NCBI GenBank assembly: GCA_900757705.1
Contig: CAAEOW010000059.1
Span: forward strand, 1-18,070
DNA from: an uncultured Collinsella sp.
GTDB taxonomy: Bacteria > Actinomycetota > Coriobacteriia > Coriobacteriales > Coriobacteriaceae
DNA: 18,070 nucleotides
Reading direction: 5' to 3'
The notes under the pieces: model-generated
What the model saw: the letters and a program-made list of their open reading frames with translations, nothing else
The model's database searches: none
What the model was told of the DNA's origin: nothing
Program-made: the position numbers and the translations under genes
In this document: piece after piece, positions 1 to 7,984 of the stretch
Layout of the letters: every line of letters begins with the position of its first letter
Numbering within the stretch: the first letter of the stretch is position 1

Positions 1-254
1 GTCGCCGTGTTGCAGGCGATGACCATAATCTTGACGTCGTGCTTCGACAGCCAACGGCCCGCCTGCAACGCAAACGAGCGCACCTCATCCTCGGTGCGCG
101 TGCCGTAGGGGCAGCGTTTGGTGTCGCCGAAGTAGTAGACGGACTCGTGCGGCAGCGCCGTCGCGATGGCGCGCGCAACCGTCAGACCGCCCAGGCCAGA
201 ATCGAACACACCGATCGGGCGCGTGTCGCCTGCCGGATTCTCGATATCGGACAT
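1..254 (-). CDS. murI: Glutamate racemase, N-terminal part (cut by window edge)
   Basis: MurI converts L-glutamate to D-glutamate in the cytoplasm for the peptidoglycan stem peptide. Only the first 84 codons are present. Visible family motifs are PIGVFDSGLGGLT (residues 13-25, with the Asp-Ser pair of the active site), YFGDTKRCPYG (41-51) and ACNTA (80-84), which carries the first catalytic cysteine (Cys81). The second catalytic cysteine would lie beyond the window. The start at 254 is supported by a GGTGAGG ribosome site just upstream on the minus strand. It lies 51 bp after the HAD-phosphatase gene and in the same direction as murE, so the three probably form one cell-wall transcript. The identification is secure; the full length cannot be judged. 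Confidence 0.95.
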   Translation of the reverse strand, partial: MSDIENPAGDTRPIGVFDSGLGGLTVARAIATALPHESVYYFGDTKRCPYGTRTEDEVRSFALQAGRWLSKHDVKIMVIACNTA

Positions 255-305
255 TACCTCACCAGTCTCTCTCGAAAAGACATATCCAAGTGCGGCGACG
301 CCGCG

Positions 306-1217
306 CTACGAACGCGCCGCGACCAGCAGCTCTGCCGTCGCCGCCCAACCGTCGACAATTTTGCCGCGCGTAACGAAAGCGTTCTCGCAAGCAGCCAGGA
401 ACTCGGGCGCGCCGGCGCTCGTCAGGCCATTCTCGACCAGACAGAACGTGCCCACGTGATCGGCCATGTAGAAGTCGGACTCGGAGTCGCCGAGCGCGAG
501 CGTCTCCTCGCGCTCGATCCCCAGGTGCTCGCAGAAGCGCGCAATGGCGACGCCTTTGTTGAGACCCGCGGGGTTGATGTTGAACGCGCGACCGTCCTCG
601 ACGCGATCGAGCTCGAGCGTCGTCGGCTTGGACAGATGCGTCAGGTGACCGTTACAGGCCCACACCAGGCCGCAGCCGGCCTCGTCGAGGATGGCCTGGA
701 CCTCATCGTCGGGCACATCGCCGCGCATGCCGACGGTGACCTCGCGGTACTTGTAGCCGGTCGACATGTCGTTGTGATACTCGATCTTGTGCGGCCAGCG
801 GGCGAGGATCTTCTCGCACACGCCGGTCTGCTCGATCACCTGGTGCGGAGTAAGGCCGCAGACGGGGTCGTAAGGCATGTCGCCAGTCAGATACTCCCAA
901 TCGTTGGCTTTGAGGTCGTACATGACCAGGCCGCCCATCTCACCAATGTAAGAGTTGAGGCCGAGCACGCGCGCGTCCTCGTGGATCATGGTACGGTTGC
1001 GGCCCGAGGTGGGAACCACCTGAATACCAGCGCGGGCAAGTGCCACGACGGCCTCGACGAGTTTGGTCGAGGGGTTGCCGTCGTTGTCGCACAGCACGCA
1101 CGAGCCGGGTGCGAGCATCGTGGCATCCAGGTCGGTAAAGACGTACTTGACCTTGGCCAAGCGCTCGCGCATCTCGCCCGAAAGCTCGGCAACGGTCGGC
1201 AGGGTGTTGTGGGACAT
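306..1217 (-). CDS. HAD-superfamily hydrolase (Cof/HAD-IIB type)
   Basis: A 303-residue haloacid-dehalogenase-type phosphatase of unknown substrate. Counting from the chosen start, motif I is FTDLDATML with Asp29 and Asp31 as the predicted nucleophile and acid/base. Motif II is TSGRNRT (Ser71), the motif III Lys is in GLNKGVA (Lys221), and motif IV is GDSESDFYMA (243-252). The 120-residue stretch between motifs II and III fits the C2-type cap of HAD-IIB proteins (Cof, sucrose-phosphate or mannosyl-phosphoglycerate phosphatase relatives). An upstream in-frame ATG at 1259 would add 14 residues, but it has no ribosome site, whereas the ATG at 1217 follows GGAG with 5 bases between. Position between murE and murI suggests a transcript shared with cell-wall genes, but that does not show a cell-wall function. 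Confidence 0.87.
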   Translation of the reverse strand: MSHNTLPTVAELSGEMRERLAKVKYVFTDLDATMLAPGSCVLCDNDGNPSTKLVEAVVALARAGIQVVPTSGRNRTMIHEDARVLGLNSYIGEMGGLVMYDLKANDWEYLTGDMPYDPVCGLTPHQVIEQTGVCEKILARWPHKIEYHNDMSTGYKYREVTVGMRGDVPDDEVQAILDEAGCGLVWACNGHLTHLSKPTTLELDRVEDGRAFNINPAGLNKGVAIARFCEHLGIEREETLALGDSESDFYMADHVGTFCLVENGLTSAGAPEFLAACENAFVTRGKIVDGWAATAELLVAARS

Positions 1218-1324
1218 GGTTACTCCGTTTACGTAGAAGGGTTTGGACTTGGACGGCATGTTTTGATTGAGGGAACACGCTTATGGCGACAGCGCACTCA
1301 GGGCGCCGCCGCCATCATGGTTCA

Positions 1325-2887
1325 TTAGTCAAACTGGGTAACATCGATCAGGCGATTGGCCAACGAAAGGTCGCTCTCGATAGGCACGAACTCGTCACCC
1401 ACGTGCATGAGCTCCTCGTCACCCTTTGCCAGCAGCAAGACAATGGTGGGAGCATTGGGGCTGACGTACTCCTCGCGCGCCGCCTTGAACGCCGCATGCA
1501 CAGCGGCTTCGCGATCGAGGATGATCTCGTTCGGCGTATCGTCGGGAACATGCTCGGCAAGCTCGCGACAGACCTTCATCGGGTCCTCGTGAGCCGGGTC
1601 CTCGTTGGCAAAGATCATCAGGTCGGAATATGGTGCGGCCTCGCGCGGAAGCTGCTCGCGGCGCTCCTGCGCCTTGCCGCCGGCAGCGCCAAACACTGCA
1701 ATGACTGGACTAGTGGGAAACGCGCGCTTGACCGACGAGAAAAGCGAACGGAACGAAAGCTGGTTGTGCGCATAGTCAACGACGCAGATCACGCGGCCGT
1801 CCTTCGACTCCACGACCTCCATACGGCCCGGCACACGCAGTTTGGAGAGGCCCTTCTTGATGGCATCGATACCGATGCCGATCTCGTGCGCAGCGGCGAT
1901 AGCGACCAGCGCGTTTTCCACGTTAAAGTCGCCCGCGATGCCCAGCAGGACCTTCTCCCCCGCCTCGGACTCGTCGGCACACAGGCCATGCAGGTTAAAC
2001 TCGATGTTAAAGCCGACCATGCGCACATCGCTCGCCCACAGGCTTGCCTCGGGATGCTCGACGCCAACGGTCACCAAGCGCTCGGCCGTCGACGCTGCCT
2101 CCAACACACGGTCAACCTCTTCGGTGCCCAGATTCACCACGGCGGTCTTCGCCTGGTCAAAGATCCTGAGTTTGCTCTCAAAATAATCCTCAAACGTGGG
2201 GTGTTCGATCGGCGAGATGTGGTCACGGCCGATGTTGAGGAAGCACGCCACGTCAAACGGCAGATTCTCGACGCGTTGGTACTTGAGTGCCTGGCTCGAG
2301 ACCTCCATGACCATGGACTGGCGACCGGACTCACGGCAGTTGGCGATATGGCGCCAGACCTCGGGGGCCTCGGGCGTAGTATTGGTGCTCTCGTAGCACT
2401 CGATACCATCGTCGGTGTTCACTGAGCCGATCATGCCGCAGGACTCGCCCGCCGCTTTGATGATGGACTGGAGCATAAAAGCGGTCGTGGTCTTTCCCTT
2501 GGTACCGGTGATACCCACGATCTTGACGTCGTGGTCGGGACGGTCGTAGACCTCCGGCGGCAACAGGGCCATGGCCGTGCGAACGCTATCAACAACCAGC
2601 ATCGCAGCACCGCTCTCCTGCGCCAGCGGCTCCAGAGACTCGACCAGCGACTCCTCGCACACAAATGCGACGGCGCCCGCATCGAGCGCCATGCTCAAAA
2701 ACGCGGGCTTAAAGGCAACACCTTTGCAAAAGAACACGTCACCTGCCGAGACCGCACGCGAATCAAACGAGCAGCCGGTCACGGCACGCTCGTCAACCTG
2801 CTCTGATGCGCGCAGCTCGCCGCACACATCGAGAAGCTTGGCAAGCGTATCGACCGTGGTCACGGTCGCGGAATCCGAATGGTGCAT
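1325..2887 (-). CDS. murE: UDP-N-acetylmuramoyl-tripeptide synthetase (MurE-type Mur ligase)
   Basis: MurE adds the third residue, a diamino acid, to UDP-MurNAc-L-Ala-D-Glu using ATP. The 520 residues follow the three-domain Mur ligase plan: an N-terminal UDP-binding domain (about 1-115, with SFDSR at 40-44), the central ATPase with P-loop GITGTKGKTT (125-134), TTPEA (170-174), MEVSSQAL (194-201) and LNIGRDH (217-223), and a C-terminal domain with VDYAHN (370-375). The specificity motif, DNPR in meso-diaminopimelate enzymes, is here EDPA (429-432) in the context ANEDPAHEDP. Loss of that Arg argues against meso-DAP and for lysine, ornithine or another diamino acid. The start has an AAAGG ribosome site 7-8 bases upstream, and a promoter lies just before it. 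Slightly longer than the usual 480-500 residues. Confidence 0.93.
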   Translation of the reverse strand: MHHSDSATVTTVDTLAKLLDVCGELRASEQVDERAVTGCSFDSRAVSAGDVFFCKGVAFKPAFLSMALDAGAVAFVCEESLVESLEPLAQESGAAMLVVDSVRTAMALLPPEVYDRPDHDVKIVGITGTKGKTTTAFMLQSIIKAAGESCGMIGSVNTDDGIECYESTNTTPEAPEVWRHIANCRESGRQSMVMEVSSQALKYQRVENLPFDVACFLNIGRDHISPIEHPTFEDYFESKLRIFDQAKTAVVNLGTEEVDRVLEAASTAERLVTVGVEHPEASLWASDVRMVGFNIEFNLHGLCADESEAGEKVLLGIAGDFNVENALVAIAAAHEIGIGIDAIKKGLSKLRVPGRMEVVESKDGRVICVVDYAHNQLSFRSLFSSVKRAFPTSPVIAVFGAAGGKAQERREQLPREAAPYSDLMIFANEDPAHEDPMKVCRELAEHVPDDTPNEIILDREAAVHAAFKAAREEYVSPNAPTIVLLLAKGDEELMHVGDEFVPIESDLSLANRLIDVTQFD

Positions 2888-2922
2888 CTTTCGCCTTTCT
2901 CAGCCATTTGGCAGGGACGGTT

Positions 2923-2951
2923 TTTATAGTAACTGAAACGCACCCACGCAA
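2923..2951 (-). promoter_or_regulatory. Predicted sigma70-type promoter for murE
   Basis: Read on the minus strand there is a TTGCGT -35 element (2946-2951), a 17-base spacer and a TATAAA -10 element (2923-2928). This places transcription start near 2916 and gives a short leader of about 29 bases before the murE ATG. The -35 element partly overlaps the T-run of the upstream asnB terminator, a compact arrangement that fits murE starting a new transcript. Confidence 0.6.
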
Positions 2952-2974
2952 AAACGGCTCCCGGAGGAGCCGTT
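2950..2974 (-). terminator. Rho-independent terminator of asnB
   Basis: On the minus strand a perfect 9-bp stem (AACGGCTCC / GGAGCCGTT, 2966-2974 and 2953-2961) closes a four-base loop and runs into TTTTT. It begins 26 bp after the asnB stop codon and precedes the murE promoter, so it separates the two transcripts. Confidence 0.85.
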
Positions 2975-2999
2975 ACGCGCAGGCGTTCGTAAGCCGAGG

Positions 3000-4880
3000 C
3001 TAGGCAGCCTGAACAGTGGGCTGGTCCTCGTCGATAAAGAAGCGCTTGTACCACACCAGGAACACGAGCGGCGTATAGATCTTGCGCTGGAAATCGCCCT
3101 TGCCCGCAAAGTGCAGATCGAGCAGGTGCATGAGCTCGTCGGTATCGAAGAACTCGCTTGCCCACGGCGCGGTGAAGTACTCCTTGACATAGTCGTACCA
3201 CTTTTGCTCGCGCAGCCAGTAGACAATCGGCACCGGGAAGCCCACCTTGGGACGGGTGGCCCACTCATCGGGCAGCGACTTGTTGGCAGCGTGGCGGAGT
3301 ACCTGTTTGTTGCCGTTCTCGTTGATGCGGTAGCGGTCGGGAATGTGCTCGGCGAACTCCATGACTTTGCGGTCCAGGAAGGGCACGCGCAGCTCCAGCG
3401 AGTGCGCCATGCACATCTTGTCGGCCTTGAGCAGAATGTCGCCTGGGAGCCACATGTTCATGTCCAGGTACTGCTTCTTGACCAGCTCGGGCTGACCCTT
3501 CACGCGCGCATAGATGGGAGCGGCAAGCTCGAAGGCGCCATCGCCGGTGTTGTACTCGGGCTTGAGCACGCCGTCGACCTCGCGCTCCGGCCATACCAGA
3601 GCCTGTCCCAGGAACGACTTCTCGGGGATCTCGGCACCCTTGACCAGGAAGTTATGTCCCTTGAAGTACGGCATATGCAACGCCAGGTTACCGAGCGCGC
3701 GACGGATGGGCAGTGGCACCATCTTTTTGTACTTGCGCACCGGAACCGTGTCCTCGTAGTAGGCGTAGCCGCCAAAGAGCTCGTCGGCGCCTTCGCCCGA
3801 AAGCACGACGGTAACATCCTTGCGCGCCATCTCGGCCAAGAACCACAGCGGCACAGACGACAGGTTGGACTGCGGCTCGTCCATGTGATACTGAATGTCC
3901 TCGAGTGCGCCAAAGAACTCGTCGGCGGTGATCATCTTGCGGACATTCTCGACGCCGAGCTTGTCGGATAGCTCCTTGGCGTAGTTAGTCTCGTTGAAAT
4001 TCTTGTAATCGAAGCCCACCGAGAAGGTCTTGTCGGGCATGAGGCAAGCGGCGATGTAGCTGGAGTCGACGCCGCCGGAGAGGAACGACGCGACCTTGAC
4101 GTCAGCGACGCGATGGGCCTCGACGCTCTCGTGCACGACCTCATCCAGCTCGTCGACGTACTCCTCGAACGGCTTCTCGACGGCAGAGTAATCGCAATCC
4201 CAGTAGCGCTCGATGTTCATCTTGCCGGTCGGGATATCGACGGTAAAGTAATGCGCCGGCGGCAGCTTGTAGACACCCTCGAAGAAGGTCTCCTCGGTTG
4301 CCGAATACTGCAGCGTCATGTACGGACGCAGGGCCTTTTTGTTGACCGCCTTGTGGAAGTGCGGGTAGTCCAGGAAGCTCTTGATCTCGGAACCGAAGAG
4401 CACGCCCGGAGCGCCGTCGCCCGCATCGGCCATGGGATAGTAGTAGAGCGGCTTGATGCCAAAGATATCGCGGGCGCCAAAAAGCTTATTCTTCTTCTTG
4501 TCCCAGATGACGAAGGCGTACATACCGCGCAAGCGATCGAGTACTGCCTCGCCCCACTCCTCATAGCCGTGCAGGAGGCTCTCGGTGTCGGCGCCGCAGT
4601 GGAACTTGTAGCCCTTGGCCTCGAGCTCGGAACGGAGTTCTTGGAAGTTGTAGATCTCGCCGTTGAAGACAATAACGACGTTACCGTCCTCATTGGCCAT
4701 GGGCTGAGCGCCGGCCTCGGTCAGGTCGAGGATCGACAAGCGGCGGAAGCCGAGGGCAACGCGGCCGTCGATAAACTGGCCGCCCATGTCGGGACCACGA
4801 TGGACGATGCGGTCCATCATCTTGGTGAGCACCTCGGATTGGTTATCCGTCCCACCGACAAAACCGACAAAACCGCACAT
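3000..4880 (-). CDS. asnB: Asparagine synthetase, glutamine-hydrolysing
   Basis: This enzyme makes asparagine from aspartate, ATP and glutamine. It is 626 residues long, in the range of the long bacterial AsnB/AsnO type. The protein begins Met-Cys, and Cys2 becomes the N-terminal nucleophile of the class II glutaminase domain (about 1-210), with VHRGPD (26-31), FNGEIYN (72-78) and GADTE (96-100). The synthetase domain follows, with the pyrophosphate loop SGGVDSS (268-274), a GEGADELFGGY motif near 360 and LRVPFLDRKVMEFA further on. The start is fixed by the obligatory Cys2 and by GAGGGG upstream. It appears to be a single-gene transcript with its own terminator. Upstream on the minus strand only a TATACT -10-like box (4932-4937) is seen, without a matching -35. 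Confidence 0.96.
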   Translation of the reverse strand: MCGFVGFVGGTDNQSEVLTKMMDRIVHRGPDMGGQFIDGRVALGFRRLSILDLTEAGAQPMANEDGNVVIVFNGEIYNFQELRSELEAKGYKFHCGADTESLLHGYEEWGEAVLDRLRGMYAFVIWDKKKNKLFGARDIFGIKPLYYYPMADAGDGAPGVLFGSEIKSFLDYPHFHKAVNKKALRPYMTLQYSATEETFFEGVYKLPPAHYFTVDIPTGKMNIERYWDCDYSAVEKPFEEYVDELDEVVHESVEAHRVADVKVASFLSGGVDSSYIAACLMPDKTFSVGFDYKNFNETNYAKELSDKLGVENVRKMITADEFFGALEDIQYHMDEPQSNLSSVPLWFLAEMARKDVTVVLSGEGADELFGGYAYYEDTVPVRKYKKMVPLPIRRALGNLALHMPYFKGHNFLVKGAEIPEKSFLGQALVWPEREVDGVLKPEYNTGDGAFELAAPIYARVKGQPELVKKQYLDMNMWLPGDILLKADKMCMAHSLELRVPFLDRKVMEFAEHIPDRYRINENGNKQVLRHAANKSLPDEWATRPKVGFPVPIVYWLREQKWYDYVKEYFTAPWASEFFDTDELMHLLDLHFAGKGDFQRKIYTPLVFLVWYKRFFIDEDQPTVQAA

Positions 4881-5028
4881 ATACTATCCCCTCTGCTGTT
4901 GCTGGGTATCAAATCGAATCAGTAGCTTTTGAGTATACCCGAGGGCGTAAAGAGGGGCGGAATGTTCAGGCAATCTCAACTGAATCAGCTCCGCGCCGAC
5001 ACGCGCCGGTTACCTTTAATGGATATGA

Positions 5029-5057
5029 GATGAATGAGGCGATTGTTTTGCTATACT
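5029..5057 (+). promoter_or_regulatory. Predicted promoter of tRNA-Val
   Basis: An extended -10 element, TG-C-TATACT (TATACT at 5052-5057), lies 10 bases before the first tRNA base. The -35 position at 17-base spacing (5029-5034) holds only a weak match, as is common for extended -10 promoters. Confidence 0.55.
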
Positions 5058-5067
5058 CTCTCCGCAC

Positions 5068-5143
5068 GGGCGATTGGCGCAACGGTTAGCGCAGGTGCTT
5101 TACACGCACAAGGCTGGGGGTTCGAATCCCTCATCGCCCACCA
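5068..5143 (+). tRNA. tRNA-Val (anticodon UAC)
   Basis: The sequence folds into a full cloverleaf of 73 bases plus an encoded CCA. The 7-bp acceptor stem is GGGCGAT/ATCGCCC, the D stem GCGC/GCGC, and the anticodon loop TTTACAC gives anticodon TAC. The T arm is GGGGG-TTCGAAT-CCCTC. The anticodon reads valine GUA/GUG codons. One oddity is a G27/A43 mismatch at the top of the anticodon stem; the other four pairs are sound. It is the only plus-strand gene in the window and has its own promoter and terminator. Confidence 0.97.
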
Positions 5144-5152
5144 TTGAATTGG

Positions 5153-5181
5153 AAACGGTCCTCGCAAGGGGACCGTTTTTG
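5153..5181 (+). terminator. Rho-independent terminator of tRNA-Val
   Basis: A 9-bp stem (AAACGGTCC at 5153-5161 with GGACCGTTT at 5170-5178) and 8-base loop end in a run of T. It starts 10 bp after the tRNA CCA end. Confidence 0.85.
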
Positions 5182-5569
5182 TTTGGGCCCAGCGCATGGG
5201 ATTCGAACCCGCCAGCACGTCCGTCACAAAGGCCGTGGCCAAAAAATGGCAAAAATGAGTACTGTTACTAATGTTATAGCAGCGATTTTTGGGTTTCGCT
5301 GGGTAAATCTAGCCCTGAATCAGCGATTTGAAGCCTTTGCTAGCTGTTTCCCCATTAACATAACTGAACATGTGTGGTCTAACTAATCCTAGATAGTCGG
5401 TTTCATATGAGATTCAGCTGGTGACAGTACTCACATTTGGCATTTTTTGTCCAAAGGCTCTCCTGGCCATTGCAGATTTGTGGCAAAACGGGCTCCAGAC
5501 CGCTGAATCGTGCCGCATATGGCACGTCCGCAGTCCGGAACCCGGTCCAAATTAAGTTATTGCGCTGTG
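5182..5569. other. Non-coding interval, 388 bp, AT-richer than its surroundings
   Basis: No credible gene is seen here on either strand; the short open frames match nothing recognisable and have no convincing ribosome sites. It contains the inverted-repeat pair described separately (5239-5450). A stretch at 5197-5213 resembles, on the minus strand, a tRNA T arm (GGGTTCGAATCCC) but has no cloverleaf around it. A 6-bp hairpin (5509-5526) lies past the argD stop but lacks a T-run, so no firm terminator for the arg operon is visible. Confidence 0.6.
5239..5450. repeat. Inverted-repeat pair bounding a 212-bp AT-rich segment
   Basis: The arms are 5239-5268 and 5421-5450. The reverse complement of the right arm matches the left at 25 of 30 positions, sharing CAAAAAATG at the outer side and TGAGTACTGT at the inner side. 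The 152 bp between them codes for nothing evident and is notably richer in A and T than the flanking genes. This could be a small non-autonomous mobile element, a palindromic intergenic repeat or two copies of a protein-binding site. No target-site duplication was found at the arm ends. Confidence 0.55.
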
Positions 5570-6853
5570 TTAGGCCAAAACGTCCGACAGGATCTCGATC
5601 AGGCTGTCCACGTCGGCTTCTTCGCAGACAAGTGGCGGCAGGAAACGCAGCGTATGCGCACCTGTAGCGTTGGTCACGGCACCGGCGGTCAGCGCGCGGG
5701 CAACAACATCATGCGCGTCGCCCGCGGCATCATCCAAATCACAGCCGAGCATCAAGCCGCGGCCACGTACCTCGGTCACGTGCGGCAGCTTGGCGAGCTT
5801 TGCCTCCATATAGGCACCCACCTTGGCAGCATGGTCGGCATAATCGCCGCGCACGAGCGCGGAGAGCGTCGCGGCGCACGCCGCGACGGCCAAGCAGCTA
5901 CCGCCAAAGGTCGAGCCGTGGTCGCCCGGCTTAAACACGTCGGCAATCTCCTTCTTTGCCACGACGGCACCCATGGGCACGCCATCAGCAATGCCCTTGG
6001 CAAGGCTCATGATGTCGGGTTCCACGCCATAGGTTTGGAATGCAAACGGCTTGCCGGAGCGGAAGATGCCGCACTGGACCTCGTCGGCGATAAGCACGGC
6101 GCCCACTTCGTGTGCCAGGTCGCGCGCTGCCGCCATAAACTCCTCGGTCATGGGGTGCACACCACTCTCGCCCTGGATCGGCTCGAGCATCACGGCACAA
6201 ATTTCGCTCCCCAGCTGCCTGAAGATCGCACGCAGTTCATCGATATCGTTGGGCGTGCAGGCCACAAAGCCACCCGGCAGCGGGCGGAAACTATCCTGCA
6301 GCCAATCCTGCATAGTGGCGGCAATGGTCTCGAGCGTACGGCCGTGGAAGCCGCCGCGCATGCACACGATAGTGTTGCCGCCGTTACCGGCACGCTTGGC
6401 GTACAGGCGCGCGAGCTTCATCGAGCCCTCGTTGGCCTCGGCGCCGGAGTTGGCAAAGAAGGTCTCCCAAACCTGCTCATCCGCAGCCGGGGCACCAAGA
6501 GCAGCTGCCGTGGTCTCATCGCCGGCGACAATGGCATCGGCAAGCACGCGCGCACCATCTACGTCGTCGTTAGCAAGCTTGGACAGCAGCGCCGCGACCT
6601 GTCCACGCTGCTCGATGTAGAAGTAATTGGAGACATGCATGAGCTTTTTGGTCTGTGCCTCGAGCGCCGAGAGCACAGCCGGGTCGCCATGACCTAGGCT
6701 GCACACGCCGATGCCGGCAAGAAAGTCGAGGTACTCACGACCATCGTCGCCGGTGAGCTTCATGCCGTGACCCTCGACAAACTCGACCGGAGAGCGGCCA
6801 AAGGTATGCATAACGTAATGGGATTCAAGCGATTGCTGAGCTGCAAGTGACAT
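5570..6853 (-). CDS. argD: Acetylornithine aminotransferase
   Basis: ArgD transfers an amino group from glutamate to N-acetylglutamate semialdehyde, forming N-acetylornithine with PLP. The 427-residue protein is a class III aminotransferase: FFANSGAEANE (132-142) and GFHGRT (168-173) belong to the cofactor pocket, IADEVQCG (255-262) has the Asp that holds the PLP ring, and SLAKGIADGVPMGAV (283-297) holds the Schiff-base Lys286. It is longer than usual (about 390-400); the extra length is an Ala/Asp-rich insertion around residues 96-127. The start has GAAAGG upstream. It is the last gene of the operon, 69 bp after argB. The related succinylornithine and GABA aminotransferases are possible by sequence alone, but argCJB settles the role. 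Confidence 0.94.
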   Translation of the reverse strand: MSLAAQQSLESHYVMHTFGRSPVEFVEGHGMKLTGDDGREYLDFLAGIGVCSLGHGDPAVLSALEAQTKKLMHVSNYFYIEQRGQVAALLSKLANDDVDGARVLADAIVAGDETTAAALGAPAADEQVWETFFANSGAEANEGSMKLARLYAKRAGNGGNTIVCMRGGFHGRTLETIAATMQDWLQDSFRPLPGGFVACTPNDIDELRAIFRQLGSEICAVMLEPIQGESGVHPMTEEFMAAARDLAHEVGAVLIADEVQCGIFRSGKPFAFQTYGVEPDIMSLAKGIADGVPMGAVVAKKEIADVFKPGDHGSTFGGSCLAVAACAATLSALVRGDYADHAAKVGAYMEAKLAKLPHVTEVRGRGLMLGCDLDDAAGDAHDVVARALTAGAVTNATGAHTLRFLPPLVCEEADVDSLIEILSDVLA

Positions 6854-6922
6854 GGGATGCCTTTCGTTGAGCGCCGGACGGCGCAGGCCTATGGGTGCAG
6901 AAATGGGGCGGCTGAGGGTCAG

Positions 6923-7903
6923 TTAGACCGTCTGAAGCTTCTCGACCTCGTCGAGGTTCTCGGTCAGACGCGCAGCAAACGTCGAAAGCGGATGCGGATG
7001 CGTATCGAACTCGTAAGCCGTCTCGGTGGAATGGATCACGGTGCCGACGCCGGCATCGGTCAGCAGCTCCAGCAGCAGCGAATGCGGCGTGGTGCCGTTG
7101 ATGATGTGAGCGCGAAATACGCCGCCGGCAAGCGCATCGACGGCCGCGTGCAGCTTGGGAATCATGCCCTTATCGACCTCGCCGCCGTAGAGCATTTCGT
7201 TAACCTCGTCGAGTGTTAGGTTGGAGATGAGTGAGTCTTTATCGCTAAAGTCCTTGTACAGGCCGTCGACGTCGGTCAAAAAGATCGCCTTGTGCGCGTG
7301 GAGCGCTGCCGCAACGGCACCGGCGGCGGTATCGGCGTTGATGTTGAAGAAACCGCCGTCCTCCCCCGCCGCGACGGTAGCGATGACGGGGATGTACTCG
7401 CTATCGAGTAAGCGCTCGATATAGTCGGTGTTGACGTGCGTCACTTTGCCCACGCGACCGAGCTCGGGGTCGAGCGGCTCGGCGATGAGCGTGCCGGCAT
7501 CGCTGCCCGACACGCCCACGGCCAGGTTGCCGTGGTGGTTGATGGCAGCAACCAGCTCCTGGTTAACCTTGCCGCCCAGCACCTCGCGCACGATATCCAT
7601 CGTCGCCGGCGTGGTCACGCGCTGGCCGTTCTTAAACTCGACGGGAATATCGTAATGGCTCAGCGCCTCGTTAATAGCCTTGCCGCCGCCGTGCACGATG
7701 ACGGGGCGCATACCGATGATCTTGAGCAAAACGATGTCGCTCATCACGTCGCGGCGCAGCTGCTCATCAACCATGGCGGCTCCGCCATATTTGATAACAA
7801 CCGTCTTGCCGGTCAGGTTCTTAATCCACGGCAGCGCTTCGAACAGCAGCTGCGCGGTTGCTTCGTTGGATTCGCTCGAACGACAATCGCGTGCGAATTT
7901 CAT
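6923..7903 (-). CDS. argB: N-acetylglutamate kinase
   Basis: ArgB phosphorylates N-acetylglutamate with ATP, often the arginine-inhibited step of the cyclic pathway. It is an amino-acid-kinase fold: VVIKYGGAAM (35-44) binds phosphate, VIVHGGGKAIN (68-78) is the glycine-rich loop, and INADTAAGAVAAAL (188-201) and FLTDVDGLY (208-216) are the nucleotide-side motifs. The 326 residues exceed the usual 290-300 because of about 35 residues after GVGTVIH at the C-terminus. The N-terminal helix before the core fits the type found in arginine-sensitive hexameric enzymes, but feedback inhibition is an inference. The start has GAGG upstream, and the gene lies 81 bp after argJ in the argCJBD operon. Confidence 0.95.
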   Translation of the reverse strand: MKFARDCRSSESNEATAQLLFEALPWIKNLTGKTVVIKYGGAAMVDEQLRRDVMSDIVLLKIIGMRPVIVHGGGKAINEALSHYDIPVEFKNGQRVTTPATMDIVREVLGGKVNQELVAAINHHGNLAVGVSGSDAGTLIAEPLDPELGRVGKVTHVNTDYIERLLDSEYIPVIATVAAGEDGGFFNINADTAAGAVAAALHAHKAIFLTDVDGLYKDFSDKDSLISNLTLDEVNEMLYGGEVDKGMIPKLHAAVDALAGGVFRAHIINGTTPHSLLLELLTDAGVGTVIHSTETAYEFDTHPHPLSTFAARLTENLDEVEKLQTV

Positions 7904-7984
7904 AATCTGCCTCGTCTTTCATATCGTTATTGCGCCGTGCTCCGCTGTCCGCAATCGCGGCAAGATGCGCAGCGTGCCCGGAAT

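Noticed and set aside
1215..1259. Upstream start of the HAD gene at 1259
   Set aside because: No ribosome site stands before it, whereas the ATG at 1217 has GGAG at good spacing.
39..1328. Long plus-strand open frame opposite murI, the HAD gene and the end of murE
   Set aside because: It is antisense to well-identified genes, shows no domain and has the Arg/Val/Gly/Leu-rich make-up typical of frames opposite GC-rich genes.
1283..2425. Plus-strand open frame of 380 codons opposite murE
   Set aside because: It is a mirror of murE codon bias, with no recognisable motif or ribosome site.
5144..5386. Plus-strand open frame of 80 codons after tRNA-Val
   Set aside because: It starts next to the tRNA end, runs through the tRNA terminator and the repeat arm, and has no ribosome site or recognisable domain.
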